This document shows positions 1 through 8,385 of a stretch of 63,642 nt of DNA, in pieces. The stretch comes from Clostridiales bacterium Firm_04. GTDB taxonomy: Bacteria > Bacillota > Clostridia > Oscillospirales > Ruminococcaceae. The position numbers and the translations under genes were made by a program. The stretch lies in the NCBI GenBank assembly GCA_001603005.1, contig LVAJ01000024.1, forward strand, positions 1 to 63,642, given 5' to 3'. The first letter of the stretch is position 1. Every line of letters begins with the position of its first letter. Under the pieces are notes generated by a model. The model made no database searches. It worked only from the letters and a program-made list of their open reading frames with translations, and had not been told where the DNA came from.

Positions 1-807
1 TATCCGCATTTCGCAGGAAACTACGGCAATGCGTGGTGGAAGCAGAAAGAGGAATTTGAGAGTTTTAACGGTCCGGTGCTGATGACCACAAACTGCATAG
101 TTCCGCCGAAGGACAGCTACAAGGACAGGCTTTGGACAACAGGCGCCGCAGGCTATCCGGGCTGTAAGCATATTGACGCACCCTACGGCGAAGTAAAGGA
201 TTTCTCGCCGATCATCGAACAGGCTAAGAAATGTCCTCCGCCTACCGAGATCGAAACCGGCTCTATTATCGGCGGCTTTGCCCATGAACAGGTATTTGCA
301 CTTGCCGATACAGTTGTAGAAGCTGTAAAATCGGGGGCTATCCGCAAATTTGTAGTCATGGCAGGCTGTGACGGCAGAGCGAAGTCCAGAAGCTACTATC
401 AGGATTTCGCAGAGAAACTGCCGAAGGATACGGTCATTCTCACCGCAGGCTGTGCGAAGTACAAGTATAACAAGCTCGACTTAGGCGACATCGGCGGTAT
501 TCCGAGAGTTCTCGATGCAGGACAGTGCAATGATTCTTATTCTTTGGCGCTGATCGCCCTGAAACTGAAAGAGGTATTCGGGCTTGATGATGTGAATGAT
601 CTGCCTATCGTTTACAACATCTCATGGTATGAGCAGAAAGCAGTCATCGTACTCCTTGCTCTGCTGTATCTCGGAGTGAAGAATATTCACCTCGGACCGA
701 CACTGCCTGCGTTCCTGTCTCCGAATGTGGCAAAGGTTCTTGTAGACAGCTTCGGCATTGCAGGAATTACAACCGTTGACGAGGATATGAGGATTTTCGG
801 CTTATGA
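1..807 (+). CDS. hcp: Hybrid cluster protein (hydroxylamine reductase), 5' truncated
   Basis: The reading frame is open from base 1, so the window holds only the C-terminal 268 residues; the family is usually about 530-550 residues. Hcp is a cytoplasmic iron-sulfur protein reducing hydroxylamine and/or NO in nitrosative-stress defence. The hybrid-cluster ligand motifs are visible: TNC (Cys about residue 32), AGCDGR (the persulfide Cys region, about 123), [21 protein letters not shown] and WYEQKA, whose Glu and Lys match the conserved cluster Glu/Lys pair. The stop overlaps the ATG of a truncated ORF at 804-869, which suggests an original operon. Family assignment is very secure; the N-terminal half and promoter lie outside the window. 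Confidence 0.95.
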   Translation, partial: YPHFAGNYGNAWWKQKEEFESFNGPVLMTTNCIVPPKDSYKDRLWTTGAAGYPGCKHIDAPYGEVKDFSPIIEQAKKCPPPTEIETGSIIGGFAHEQVFALADTVVEAVKSGAIRKFVVMAGCDGRAKSRSYYQDFAEKLPKDTVILTAGCAKYKYNKLDLGDIGGIPRVLDAGQCNDSYSLALIALKLKEVFGLDDVNDLPIVYNISWYEQKAVIVLLALLYLGVKNIHLGPTLPAFLSPNVAKVLVDSFGIAGITTVDEDMRIFGL

Positions 808-1060
808 GAAGAAAAGACCGTGAAGTGACCGATCTCAGCGAGATCATAGAGATCATGAAAAAACGCTGAAAATGCTGTTTCATTTCATGGCCATCTGAGT
901 TGTTGTTGTTATTGTTCATTCCATATTCTTCCATTTCTTTTCCATTGGCAGCCTGTTGATTTTTTTTGATGAAGTTGCTGACAGACAGCAACTGTCCTAC
1001 AAGAGAAATCCCTTTTGGTGTAATCAGTCTTTCGTTTGACAAGCGGAAATGGATCTTCAT
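767..1060 (-). pseudogene. Possible transposase N-terminal remnant
   Basis: The minus-strand ORF starts with a GGGAGTG ribosome site and about 35 residues (MKIHFRLSNERLITPKGI...) that recall the first residues of IS1380-type transposases. After residue about 35 it degenerates into Asn-rich sequence and then runs antisense into hcp, so the ORF end is not meaningful. Only about 950-1060 looks ex-coding. It sits next to the broken flavoprotein-like ORF, consistent with insertion followed by decay. Family recognition is weak. Confidence 0.3.
804..869 (+). pseudogene. Truncated pyridoxamine-phosphate-oxidase-like ORF
   Basis: A 21-codon ORF begins at an ATG overlapping the hcp stop (ATGA at 804-807) and ends after [20 protein letters not shown]. 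That stretch strongly recalls the start of small FMN-binding pyridoxamine 5'-phosphate oxidase/NimA-like proteins of Firmicutes, which are normally about 150 residues. Here it stops just where a new N-terminal family member would begin its first beta strand. The sequence after it resembles mobile-element debris, so I read it as a gene cut off by an insertion or deletion. The family link is from memory of the N-terminal motif only. Confidence 0.45.
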
Positions 1061-1184
1061 TTAAAACACTCCCTTCTATGATTTTATTGTATCATATCTG
1101 GGAGATAAAATCTACCACATTTCGATGAATTTTCGGGTTTATTTTTTCTAACTCAATGGGTGAAAAATCGCAGGCTTTAAAAAG

Positions 1185-1239
1185 CCTGAATCCGTGCGGC
1201 TTTTCGCTCATTTTTAGCAATCAACCTCACGGATTCAGG
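1185..1239. repeat. 12-bp perfect inverted repeat, possible mobile-element end
   Basis: CCTGAATCCGTG at 1185-1196 is perfectly inverted as CACGGATTCAGG at 1228-1239, with a 31-nt loop. A smaller hairpin AGGCTTTAAAAAGCCT precedes it. No T-tract follows, so a terminator is unlikely. Its closeness to the transposase-like scrap suggests a decayed mobile-element end, but that is inference. Confidence 0.4.
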
Positions 1240-1331
1240 AAAATATGACAAATAGCTCAAAAATGCGATTTGTCACCCTGAATTCTAAGTGGATGACAAG
1301 ACGGATGACAAAATCGGGTGACAAGAATTAT

Positions 1332-1366
1332 AAACCGCCGTTCAGGTTCGTCCTGAGCGGCGGTTT
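1332..1366. terminator. GC-rich hairpin terminator
   Basis: Stem AAACCGCCG/CGGCGGTTT continues into CAGG/CCTG around a short loop. A T6 run follows on the plus strand and a weaker AT tract follows on the minus strand. It lies immediately after the stop of the minus-strand ATPase gene and can serve that gene. Confidence 0.7.
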
Positions 1367-1368
1367 TT

Positions 1369-2742
1369 TCATTCGTTGAAGTAAAGCACCTTTCCGTCAA
1401 TGCGTGTAAATTTGTCCGCACCCTCAAAATCAAATCCCCCCGTGCAGACAAAACCCACGCCCGACACAGTGATGCCTTTGATGCTGTCAAGCTGTTCCTT
1501 TTCCTGACGGCATTCTTCAAGCGTCATGGGGCGGTCGAAGTATTTGCATTCGTAGAAATCATACAGCTCCCCACGCCGTATCACGCAGTCAAACTCGCCG
1601 TTGGTCTTGGCGGCAGGATCATCGTACCAATAACTCCCGAAATCGTCAATATCGGGATATTTGCCGAGCATAGCGGCTCTGTGGAAGTATTGCAGTGCGA
1701 TGCCTTCCAGTCGTCTGCTGACGAATTGCTCCAGCACAGTGTCAATATTCCGGTTAAAGAACTGCTCCTCACCGATACGGGCGATCGTTCCTGCCTTGCC
1801 AAAAATGAACGTGAAATAGAACCGCATCAGATTATCCACGATCTCATAGAACTGCTTTTTCTTGTCGTTTCGGCGGTTGATCGGCTCGGTCTTTTGAATG
1901 GTCTCCATGTCGAGCAAAATTTTCAACTGCTTATCCAGCAGACCTGTCTCGCTGTTTGCGATCTTATCCCGTATCTCGCTGTAACGCTTCTTGCCATTGC
2001 CGAGAATTTCCAATATCCTCGCATCGAATGTCTTCTGTATCTCTTTGAGCATAACATTCTCGATGTGTGACCGCACCAGACCTGTTTCGGGCAGCAGCAG
2101 ACGTTCAATGTTTTCTCGGAGTGTCAGGCTTGTGTCAAGATTTTCCAGAACATAGGGACTTCCCCCGAACACGGCATAGAAAGCGACCTTGTCACGAACA
2201 GAAAGCTCCGGATAGAATTTCGCTGCGTCAAGGTAGTCAAAGTCACGGATATGCTGTATCAGCGAGAACCGTCCGAACAGCGGATTGCCCTCCTCCAGCA
2301 GTTCCTTCATCACTGTGATATACGAACCGCAGAGCACCAGCTTGACATTTTCGGGCAGCCTGTCGATGACCGCCTGCATATAGGAATCGACCTCGTTCTT
2401 CTTTTTGGTCTGTTTCAGATAGGGATACTCGTCAATGATGAGCAGTATCTTTTTGTCCAGTGTTTTCAGGTAATCCATCATCTCAAACAAAGAGCCGAAT
2501 CGGATATTGGGCAGACCAAGCCCCTCCGAAACGCTTCGGTAGATCAGCTCCATATTGCCCTCAAAGGTGCTTGTCACGCACATATGGTTGATGACGACAC
2601 CCTCAAAGCGCTTTGCAGCAACGCTTAGCAGGGTGGATTTTCCGACTCTGCGTTTGCCGTAGACCAGCACCGCCGTTTTGCGTTTCCATGAGGAAAGCTC
2701 GGCTTTTAACTGCATGAGTTCTTTTTCTCTGCCGATAAACAT
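1369..2742 (-). CDS. AAA+ ATPase with C-terminal DUF234-type nuclease-like domain
   Basis: 457 residues. The archaeal-type ATPase motifs are clear: P-loop GKRRVGKST at about 29-37 and Walker B ILLIIDEYPYL at about 99-109, followed by CGSYITVM as the sensor region. The C-terminal third holds EFDCVIRRGELYDFYECKYF, a D...ExK pattern typical of the PD-(D/E)XK fold found in DUF234 at the end of this family. These cytoplasmic proteins are common in Clostridia and archaea; their physiological role is unknown. The gene has its own strong promoter (2798-2826) and two 16-nt inverted-repeat sites around it. A second, unrelated-subfamily ATPase lies at 45354-46649. Confident on family, not on role. Confidence 0.9.
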   Translation of the reverse strand: MFIGREKELMQLKAELSSWKRKTAVLVYGKRRVGKSTLLSVAAKRFEGVVINHMCVTSTFEGNMELIYRSVSEGLGLPNIRFGSLFEMMDYLKTLDKKILLIIDEYPYLKQTKKKNEVDSYMQAVIDRLPENVKLVLCGSYITVMKELLEEGNPLFGRFSLIQHIRDFDYLDAAKFYPELSVRDKVAFYAVFGGSPYVLENLDTSLTLRENIERLLLPETGLVRSHIENVMLKEIQKTFDARILEILGNGKKRYSEIRDKIANSETGLLDKQLKILLDMETIQKTEPINRRNDKKKQFYEIVDNLMRFYFTFIFGKAGTIARIGEEQFFNRNIDTVLEQFVSRRLEGIALQYFHRAAMLGKYPDIDDFGSYWYDDPAAKTNGEFDCVIRRGELYDFYECKYFDRPMTLEECRQEKEQLDSIKGITVSGVGFVCTGGFDFEGADKFTRIDGKVLYFNE

Positions 2743-2772
2743 AGTACCACATCTTTTCTGAAAATATTTTCT

Positions 2773-2846
2773 CTGAATAATTTTTCAGTATAATGATATT
2801 ATACCACAGTGCTTGAAAGTTGTCAAGTTTCTGAATAAAAATTCAG
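2773..2846. promoter_or_regulatory. Pair of CTGAAT...TTCAG sites flanking the ATPase promoter
   Basis: CTGAATAATTTTTCAG (2773-2788) and CTGAATAAAAATTCAG (2831-2846) are both 16 nt with the same inverted ends. One overlaps the predicted start site and the other abuts the -35. A further half-site GATTCAG is at 2855-2861. Position and symmetry suggest an operator pair. Confidence 0.45.
2798..2826 (-). promoter_or_regulatory. SigA promoter of the DUF234 ATPase gene
   Basis: On the minus strand: consensus -35 TTGACA (2821-2826), 17-bp spacer, consensus -10 TATAAT (2798-2803). Predicted transcription start is near 2791. Confidence 0.85.
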
Positions 2847-2964
2847 TGAAAAACGATTCAGAAAACAATTTCTCTGATCTGATGACCTGTTATTCATATT
2901 ATGCCTCAGGTGCATAGGTCAATCCTTATTATCCTCATATAAAGTCAATACCGTTTCAGGAGAT

Positions 2965-3171
2965 TTAATATCTATCATAGCCAAAGCGTTCGGGACGGCG
3001 CGGCGGCATCCGTTTGGGAAGCATTTCAGACGACTTGTGATACTGCATAAATTTGTTGAAAAATATTTGGAACGAAACTGAACCGATCAGGTCAACTTTT
3101 GCCGCGGGCATTGCTGCAAAACCGATCTTGCAGTATAATTTAAGGTACTGAATGATTTCAGGATCCCAATA
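2965..3171 (-). pseudogene. C-terminal remnant of an unrecognised gene
   Basis: In an otherwise gene-free stretch the minus strand has 68 codons with no start codon at the head, ending KRMPPRRPERFGYDRY-stop. The composition is protein-like, with a hydrophobic central part (IGSVSFQIFFNKFMQYH) and an Arg/Pro-rich tail, and a TGA closes the frame upstream at 3172-3174. It underlies the promoter of the plus-strand gene at 3187. I cannot name the parent family. It may be a 3' scrap left by a rearrangement, or chance. Confidence 0.3.
3111..3139 (+). promoter_or_regulatory. SigA promoter of the gene at 3187
   Basis: -35 TTGCTG (3111-3116), 17-bp spacer, -10 TATAAT (3134-3139). The AAAGGAGG ribosome site follows at 3174-3181, before the ATG at 3187. 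Confidence 0.75.
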
Positions 3172-3186
3172 TCAAAGGAGGAAATT

Positions 3187-6009
3187 ATGAAAAAGTATTT
3201 GAAAAGTATGCTCTCATGCACGCTCGCGGTGCTGTGCACTGCAAACGCCGTATCGTTTGCATCCGGATCTGCGGCAGAGCCGGCGGCTCTGAACGCCGGT
3301 TACGCATACGGCGCTGCGGCTTCTGAAGGCAAATTCACAGCAAGTGATTATGCAGCGGAACGCGGTACAGTGAAAAAACACGTTGAATTTAAGATCAATA
3401 CCGCCGAAATCTCCGCGGACGAGCTGGAAGAAATGGGCTATACCATTTCCGAAGACAGAACAGTTGCATCAAAGGATGCCACGCTCGCAAAAATCACATA
3501 CACATTTGACAAGCTTCCCGCAACGCTGGATGAACTGAAAGAGTTCAGTCTGAAATCAGATGTGCAGGGCGATTATGACTACGGCATGTTTGCGCCGATG
3601 GCTGCAACGATCATTGCGCTGCATACCTATGGAACAAACAAGGACGAAGCATATAAAATGCTTGAGTATGTGTACGGTCCGGATCAGACATTCAGCAACA
3701 TTGACAAGCAGTTTGTGCAGACACAGTTCTATACTGCTGCAAACAAGGTGCTGCAGGACTGCTACTTCGGGGGCGCGGCACCGGAAAACGGCTATAAGCC
3801 TGACGAACCGTTCACGATCACGCTGGAAGAAGGTCCGTATGTTTTGAAGGCGAAAAACGGCAAGCCGGAAAGACATATGTCGTTCATCTATTTTGCAGGT
3901 GCTGACACGGAGCGCTACATGGATGTTTGTCAGTCATCTGACGGAACATGGTATGCATATGAAAGCAACTATAAGCATCTGCTTGCAAGCGTCAAGGAGC
4001 CGATCACGGAACTGCCTGATCTGCCGGTTGAGGATGTTCCTGACAGCGAAAAGTATTATTCCGAAAAGCATGAAACCGTAGACAAGCATGTTGAGTTTGA
4101 GATCAACACAGCAGAGATCTCTGCCGATGAACTGGAAAAAATGGGCTATACCATTTCTGAGGACAGAAAAACAGCTTCCAAGGATGTGACGCTCGCGAAA
4201 ATCACATACACATTTGACAAGCTCCCCACAACACTGGATGAGCTGAAAAAATTCAGCCTGAAATCGAAGATTGACGGCGATTATGATTACGGCATGTTCG
4301 CACCGATGGCTGCAACGATCATTGCGCTGCATACCTATGGCACAAACAAGGACGAAGCATACAAAATGCTTGAGTATGTGTACGGCCCGAATCAGACGTT
4401 CAGCAACTTCGACAAGCAGTTTGTGCAGACACAGTTCGCGACTGCTGCAAATAAAGTGCTGCAGGACTGCTATTTCGGCGGCGCAGCACCGGAAAACGGC
4501 TATAAGCCTGACGAACCGATCACGATCACGCTGGAAGAAGGTCCGTATTTCATCAAGGCAGCAAACGGCAAGCCGGAAAGACACATGTCGCTGATCTATT
4601 TTGCAGGTGCAGATACCGAACGCTATATGGACGTATTCAAATCGTCCGGCGGAACATGGTATGCATACGAAAGCAACTACAAGCATCTGCTTGCAAGCGT
4701 CAAGGAGCCGGTAACGGAACTGCCTGATCTGCCGGTTGAAGATGTTCCTGAAAATGAACGGTATTATAAGGAAAAGCATGAAACCGTAGACAAGCACGTT
4801 GAGTTTGAGATCAATACAGCAGAGATCTCTGCCGATGAACTGGAAAAAATGGGCTACACCATTTCTGAGGACAGAAGAACAGCTTCCAAGGATGTGACGC
4901 TTGCAAAAATCACATACACATTTGACAAGCTCCCCACAACACTGGATGAGCTGAAAAAATTCAGCCTGAAATCAAAGATTGACGGCGATTATGATTACGG
5001 CATGTTTGCGCCGATGGCTGCAACGATCATTGCGCTGCATACCTATGGCACAAACAAGGACGAAGCATACAAAATGCTTGAGTATGTGTACGGTCCGAAT
5101 CAGACATTCGGCAACTTTGACAAGCAGTTTGTGCAGACACAGTTCGCGACTGCTGCGAACAAGGTATTGCAGGACTGCTATTTCGGCGGCGCTGCACCGG
5201 AAAACGGCTATAAGCCTGACGAACCGATCACGATTACGCTGGAAGAAGGTCCGTATTTCATCAAGGCGGTAAACGGCAAGCCGGAAAGGCATATGTCGCT
5301 GATCTATTTTGCAGGTGCGGATACCGAACGCTATATGGACGTATTCAAATCGTCCGGCGGAACATGGTATGCATACGAAAGCAACTACAAGCATCTGCTT
5401 GCAAGCGTCAAGGAGCCGACCGGAACAGCACCCGCAGAGTCCGGTACAACGACGACCGCAGCAACAACGACAACGACGAAGGCAACGACAACAACCACCG
5501 CGGCGACAACACCGAAGGCAACAACAACGACGACTGCGGCGACAACGCCCAAGGCAACAACGACAACCACTGCAGCGACAACGCCCAAGGCAACGACAAC
5601 CCAGCAGACGACAACCGTTTCTGTCACAAGCGTAACCGGATCAGAAACGACGCCGGCGCAGACCACCGCTCTGCCGGAGCCTGCATTCGTGCGCGGCGAT
5701 GTGAACGGTGACGGAAAGGTCGGCGTGGACGACGCACAGGCAGCCCTGATCGCCTATACGGAACAGTTCGCCGGAAATCCGGTTGACCTGACCGATGCGC
5801 AGCGCAAGGCTGTCGATGTGAATGAAGACGGCGTGCTCAATGTGGACGACGCGCAGAATATCCTGATCTTCTACACGGAAAGCAAGGTTGCAGGCAAGGA
5901 GATCACATGGGAAGATCTGCTCGAAAAAAAGCCGCAGGCACGGCCGGTTCCGAAGAAGCTGCCGGAAGATCTCCGGTTGAACCCTGACAAAAAACACAGC
6001 GTTTTATAA
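3187..6009 (+). CDS. Secreted protein with three near-identical repeats and a dockerin
   Basis: 940 residues. A signal peptide (about 1-30) precedes three copies of a roughly 237-residue unit (about 62-296, 297-533, 534-755). Each opens KHVEF(K/E)INTAEISADELE and contains the core TYTFDKLP-TLDELK, then FAPMAATIIALHTYG and LQDCYFGGAAPENGYKPDEP. The core recalls the uncharacterised DUF6935 family. A Thr-rich linker (about 756-830) leads to a dockerin (about 836-912) with two calcium-loop segments, GDVNGDGKVGVDDA and DVNEDGVLNVDDAQ, and a charged tail. The dockerin nearly matches those of the genes at 8386 and 18521. The repeats differ by only a few residues, implying recent duplication. It probably acts as a cell-surface or complex-attached binding protein; the ligand is unknown. 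Confidence 0.85.
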   Translation: MKKYLKSMLSCTLAVLCTANAVSFASGSAAEPAALNAGYAYGAAASEGKFTASDYAAERGTVKKHVEFKINTAEISADELEEMGYTISEDRTVASKDATLAKITYTFDKLPATLDELKEFSLKSDVQGDYDYGMFAPMAATIIALHTYGTNKDEAYKMLEYVYGPDQTFSNIDKQFVQTQFYTAANKVLQDCYFGGAAPENGYKPDEPFTITLEEGPYVLKAKNGKPERHMSFIYFAGADTERYMDVCQSSDGTWYAYESNYKHLLASVKEPITELPDLPVEDVPDSEKYYSEKHETVDKHVEFEINTAEISADELEKMGYTISEDRKTASKDVTLAKITYTFDKLPTTLDELKKFSLKSKIDGDYDYGMFAPMAATIIALHTYGTNKDEAYKMLEYVYGPNQTFSNFDKQFVQTQFATAANKVLQDCYFGGAAPENGYKPDEPITITLEEGPYFIKAANGKPERHMSLIYFAGADTERYMDVFKSSGGTWYAYESNYKHLLASVKEPVTELPDLPVEDVPENERYYKEKHETVDKHVEFEINTAEISADELEKMGYTISEDRRTASKDVTLAKITYTFDKLPTTLDELKKFSLKSKIDGDYDYGMFAPMAATIIALHTYGTNKDEAYKMLEYVYGPNQTFGNFDKQFVQTQFATAANKVLQDCYFGGAAPENGYKPDEPITITLEEGPYFIKAVNGKPERHMSLIYFAGADTERYMDVFKSSGGTWYAYESNYKHLLASVKEPTGTAPAESGTTTTAATTTTTKATTTTTAATTPKATTTTTAATTPKATTTTTAATTPKATTTQQTTTVSVTSVTGSETTPAQTTALPEPAFVRGDVNGDGKVGVDDAQAALIAYTEQFAGNPVDLTDAQRKAVDVNEDGVLNVDDAQNILIFYTESKVAGKEITWEDLLEKKPQARPVPKKLPEDLRLNPDKKHSVL
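3370..5420 (+). repeat. Three in-frame tandem repeats of about 711 bp
   Basis: Units start near 3370, 4075 and 4785 and encode the triplicated domain. Units 2 and 3 are almost identical at DNA level; unit 1 is slightly more divergent. Such long direct repeats can recombine to change copy number. Confidence 0.85.
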
Positions 6010-6014
6010 GAATG

Positions 6015-6118
6015 AATCCGCCTCATACAATGTTAAATTGTATGGGGCGGATGCTTGCTGTGCGGTGTTGCCTATAAGCTGAAAGCTCCGCACTGCCTTG
6101 TGTGCAGTGCGGAGCTTT
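6015..6118. terminator. Two hairpins between convergent genes
   Basis: Hairpin 1 pairs 6015-6030 with 6036-6051 (ATCCGCCTCATACAAT arms, with two mismatched or wobble positions). Hairpin 2 pairs AAGCTCCGCACTGC (6083-6096) with GCAGTGCGGAGCTT (6105-6118). They lie between the convergent ends of the genes at 3187-6009 and 6148-8079 and presumably terminate both. Confidence 0.7.
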
Positions 6119-6147
6119 GTCATGTGAAATTGAAACGGAAGCGCAGA

Positions 6148-8079
6148 TCATTCTGCAAGCTCATCTTCCGTGAGCATACGTGCGATGAATTGCAGGATCT
6201 TTTGCGCATCGCCGGAGTCTACGTTGCTGTCGTGCGTGACGTCGGCATTTGCGATGCCGGCATCGGTGATCTTCGCGTCCTTATCGGAGTTTGCGAAGCG
6301 GCAGACCAGAACAGCATCGGAGATATCGACCAGACCGGAGCAGTCAGCATCGCCCCACTTGATGTTCTCTGGCTCTGTGGTTGTTGTGGTTGTCGTAGTC
6401 GTAGTCGTCGTAGTTGTCGTGGTGGTTGTGGCAGTAGTTGTCGTTGTGGTGGTCTCTGCCGGTGCCTGTGCGCTCAGATATTCGTCCACAAGCCCTGCAA
6501 AGTATTTGCCCATCTTCTCATAGCCTCTGGCATTCGGATGTACACCGTCGCCGAGGTCATTCGTGCCGTCCAGACAGCCGTGAATATCGGCAAAGGTCAC
6601 ACGCTTGCCTGCATTGCTGTATTCGTCCGCGACCTTCTTGACGATTGCATTGTACTCCGCGATCTTCTGCGTCATGTTACCGCCGCCGCCGAAGAATCCG
6701 CCGCCGAGCTCCGGGATCGTTGAGAGGAACACCATGCAGCCGGACGGCATCTCGCCGGTCAGGTAGTCCATCAGCTCGCGCAGATCGCTTTCGCATTCCT
6801 GCATGGAACGGTTGGAGTTCATGTCATTCGTGCCGATGATCAGCAGGATGATGTCCGGCTGTCCGGATTTGAGTGCGTTCTTTTTCTGGAGCGTTTCCAT
6901 CAGACCGTCGCCGTAGCCGCCTGCGTGATACTTGATCGTATAGCCGCTGTAACCTGCGTGGTTGTTGTCATAGGTCACGCTCTTGCCGTTATAATTGAAC
7001 GACGCGGTGTCCGGTCCTTCTGGTCCGACCATGTCGATCTTGGAATAGCCCTTTTCTTTCAGGAAATAGTCAAGGAACTTCCGGTAGCCGCCGTCATCGC
7101 CCATACCGAAGGTGATCGAGTCACCCGCCGGCATGATCTTGTATCCGGCATCCTTGCCGCCGGCAGACGGCGTGACGGGATCCGTCGGATTTTGCGGTGA
7201 AGTCGTGTTGGTCGGATTGGTCTGGATCCACGGATTCCACGGATTCTGTCCCGTCGCAGTGGTCTGCTGCGGCTGCGGATCCGTACCTGGCTGCTGCGAG
7301 CTGCCGTTTTTCAGATAATCCTCGATCAGACCGGCAAAATATTTGCCCATCTTCTCATAGCCTCTGGCATTCGGATGCACACCGTCGCCGAGGTCATTCG
7401 TGCCGTCCAGACAGCCGTGAATATCCGCAAAGGTCACACCCTTGCCTGCGCTGCTGTATTCGTTTGCAACCTTCTTGACGATCGCATTGTACTCCGCGAT
7501 CTTCTGCGTCATGTTACCGCCGCCGCCGAAGAAGAATCCGCCGCCGAGCTCCGGAATCGTTGAAAGGAACACCATGCAGCCGGACGGCATTTCGCCGGTC
7601 ATGTAGTCCATCAGATCCCGCAGATCGCTCTCGCACTCCTGCATGGAGCGGTTCGCGTTCATGTCATTCGTTCCGATGATCAGCAGGATAATATCTGGCT
7701 GTCCGGATTTGATCGCGTTCTTTTTCTGGAGCGTTTCCATCAGACCGTCGCCGTAGCCGCCCGCATGATACTTGATCGTGTAGCCGCTGTAACCTGCATG
7801 GTTGTTGTCGTAGGTGACGTTCTGTCCGTTGTAGTTGAAGGACGCGGTGTCCGGTCCCTCCGGTCCAACCATGTCAAAGTCAATGTTCTTCTGCTTCAGC
7901 ACGGCGTCCAGATACTTTCTGTAACCGCCGTCATCGCCCATGCCGAAGGTGATCGAGTCACCTGCCGGCAGGATCTTGATTTTGTCCGCCGCAGAAACAG
8001 TCTGCCGCTGCGGACTGATTTTCGGGATGGCAGCCGCTGCAAGAACAGCAGACGCCAAAAGCGCGAATAGCTTCTTCAT
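6148..8079 (-). CDS. Secreted esterase with two tandem SGNH/GDSL domains and a dockerin
   Basis: 643 residues. Signal peptide about 1-31. Two nearly identical SGNH hydrolase domains (about 32-262 and 310-535) each show block I PAGDSITFGMG (nucleophile Ser), block III LLIIGTNDMN and block V DGVHPNARGYEKMG (Asp/His pair). This form resembles CE3-type carbohydrate esterases, so deacetylation of xylan or another glycan is likely, though substrate is inferred. A Thr-run linker leads to a C-terminal dockerin with loops GDADCSGLVDISDA and DVTHDSNVDSGDAQ, of the class seen in the two subtilisins. The AGGAGG site at 8089-8094 supports the start. Tandem duplicate catalytic domains in one chain are notable. 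Confidence 0.9.
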   Translation of the reverse strand: MKKLFALLASAVLAAAAIPKISPQRQTVSAADKIKILPAGDSITFGMGDDGGYRKYLDAVLKQKNIDFDMVGPEGPDTASFNYNGQNVTYDNNHAGYSGYTIKYHAGGYGDGLMETLQKKNAIKSGQPDIILLIIGTNDMNANRSMQECESDLRDLMDYMTGEMPSGCMVFLSTIPELGGGFFFGGGGNMTQKIAEYNAIVKKVANEYSSAGKGVTFADIHGCLDGTNDLGDGVHPNARGYEKMGKYFAGLIEDYLKNGSSQQPGTDPQPQQTTATGQNPWNPWIQTNPTNTTSPQNPTDPVTPSAGGKDAGYKIMPAGDSITFGMGDDGGYRKFLDYFLKEKGYSKIDMVGPEGPDTASFNYNGKSVTYDNNHAGYSGYTIKYHAGGYGDGLMETLQKKNALKSGQPDIILLIIGTNDMNSNRSMQECESDLRELMDYLTGEMPSGCMVFLSTIPELGGGFFGGGGNMTQKIAEYNAIVKKVADEYSNAGKRVTFADIHGCLDGTNDLGDGVHPNARGYEKMGKYFAGLVDEYLSAQAPAETTTTTTTATTTTTTTTTTTTTTTTTTEPENIKWGDADCSGLVDISDAVLVCRFANSDKDAKITDAGIANADVTHDSNVDSGDAQKILQFIARMLTEDELAE

Positions 8080-8197
8080 CGTTCAAATCCTCCTATGTTT
8101 CGTGAAAAAACGGTTGTATCGCTGTTCCCCCTGAGATCAGATAAGCGCTTTCAATAATATGATGCCATTTTATTATGACATTCTGTTTCTAATTAAC

Positions 8198-8226
8198 AGT
8201 ATAGGGCAAATATTTGACACCTGCAA
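8198..8226 (-). promoter_or_regulatory. SigA promoter of the GDSL gene
   Basis: Minus strand: -35 TTGCAG (8221-8226), 17-bp spacer, -10 TATACT (8198-8203). Two direct repeats 21 bp apart lie just upstream of the -35 (see 8234-8265). Confidence 0.75.
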
Positions 8227-8233
8227 ATCGGAA

Positions 8234-8265
8234 ATTGCGAAAAACAGCCCAATAATTGCGAAAAA
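8234..8265 (-). promoter_or_regulatory. Direct repeat with 21-bp period upstream of the -35
   Basis: The plus-strand 11-mer ATTGCGAAAAA occurs at 8234-8244 and 8255-8265, exactly 21 bp apart, starting 8 bp upstream of the -35 box. The spacing is two helical turns, as expected for a regulator dimer binding direct repeats. Confidence 0.45.
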
Positions 8266-8315
8266 GCACGATTTTTCTTTTCGTTTCTTAAATTCGTTTT
8301 AATAATAAACGGAGA

Positions 8316-8341
8316 ACCGCCTGACTGTATGATCAGGCGGT
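8316..8341. terminator. Hairpin downstream of the CHAP/GH25 gene
   Basis: Perfect stem ACCGCCTGA/TCAGGCGGT with an 8-nt loop, placed after the stop of the minus-strand gene ending at 8386. Confidence 0.6.
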
Positions 8342-8385
8342 GCGTTTTATGTTTTTGATATCCTATTGTTCAGACATGCAATGCA

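Noticed and set aside
3934..4797. Minus-strand 287-residue ORF
   Set aside because: Antisense shadow of the triplicated domain; it repeats because the sense gene repeats.
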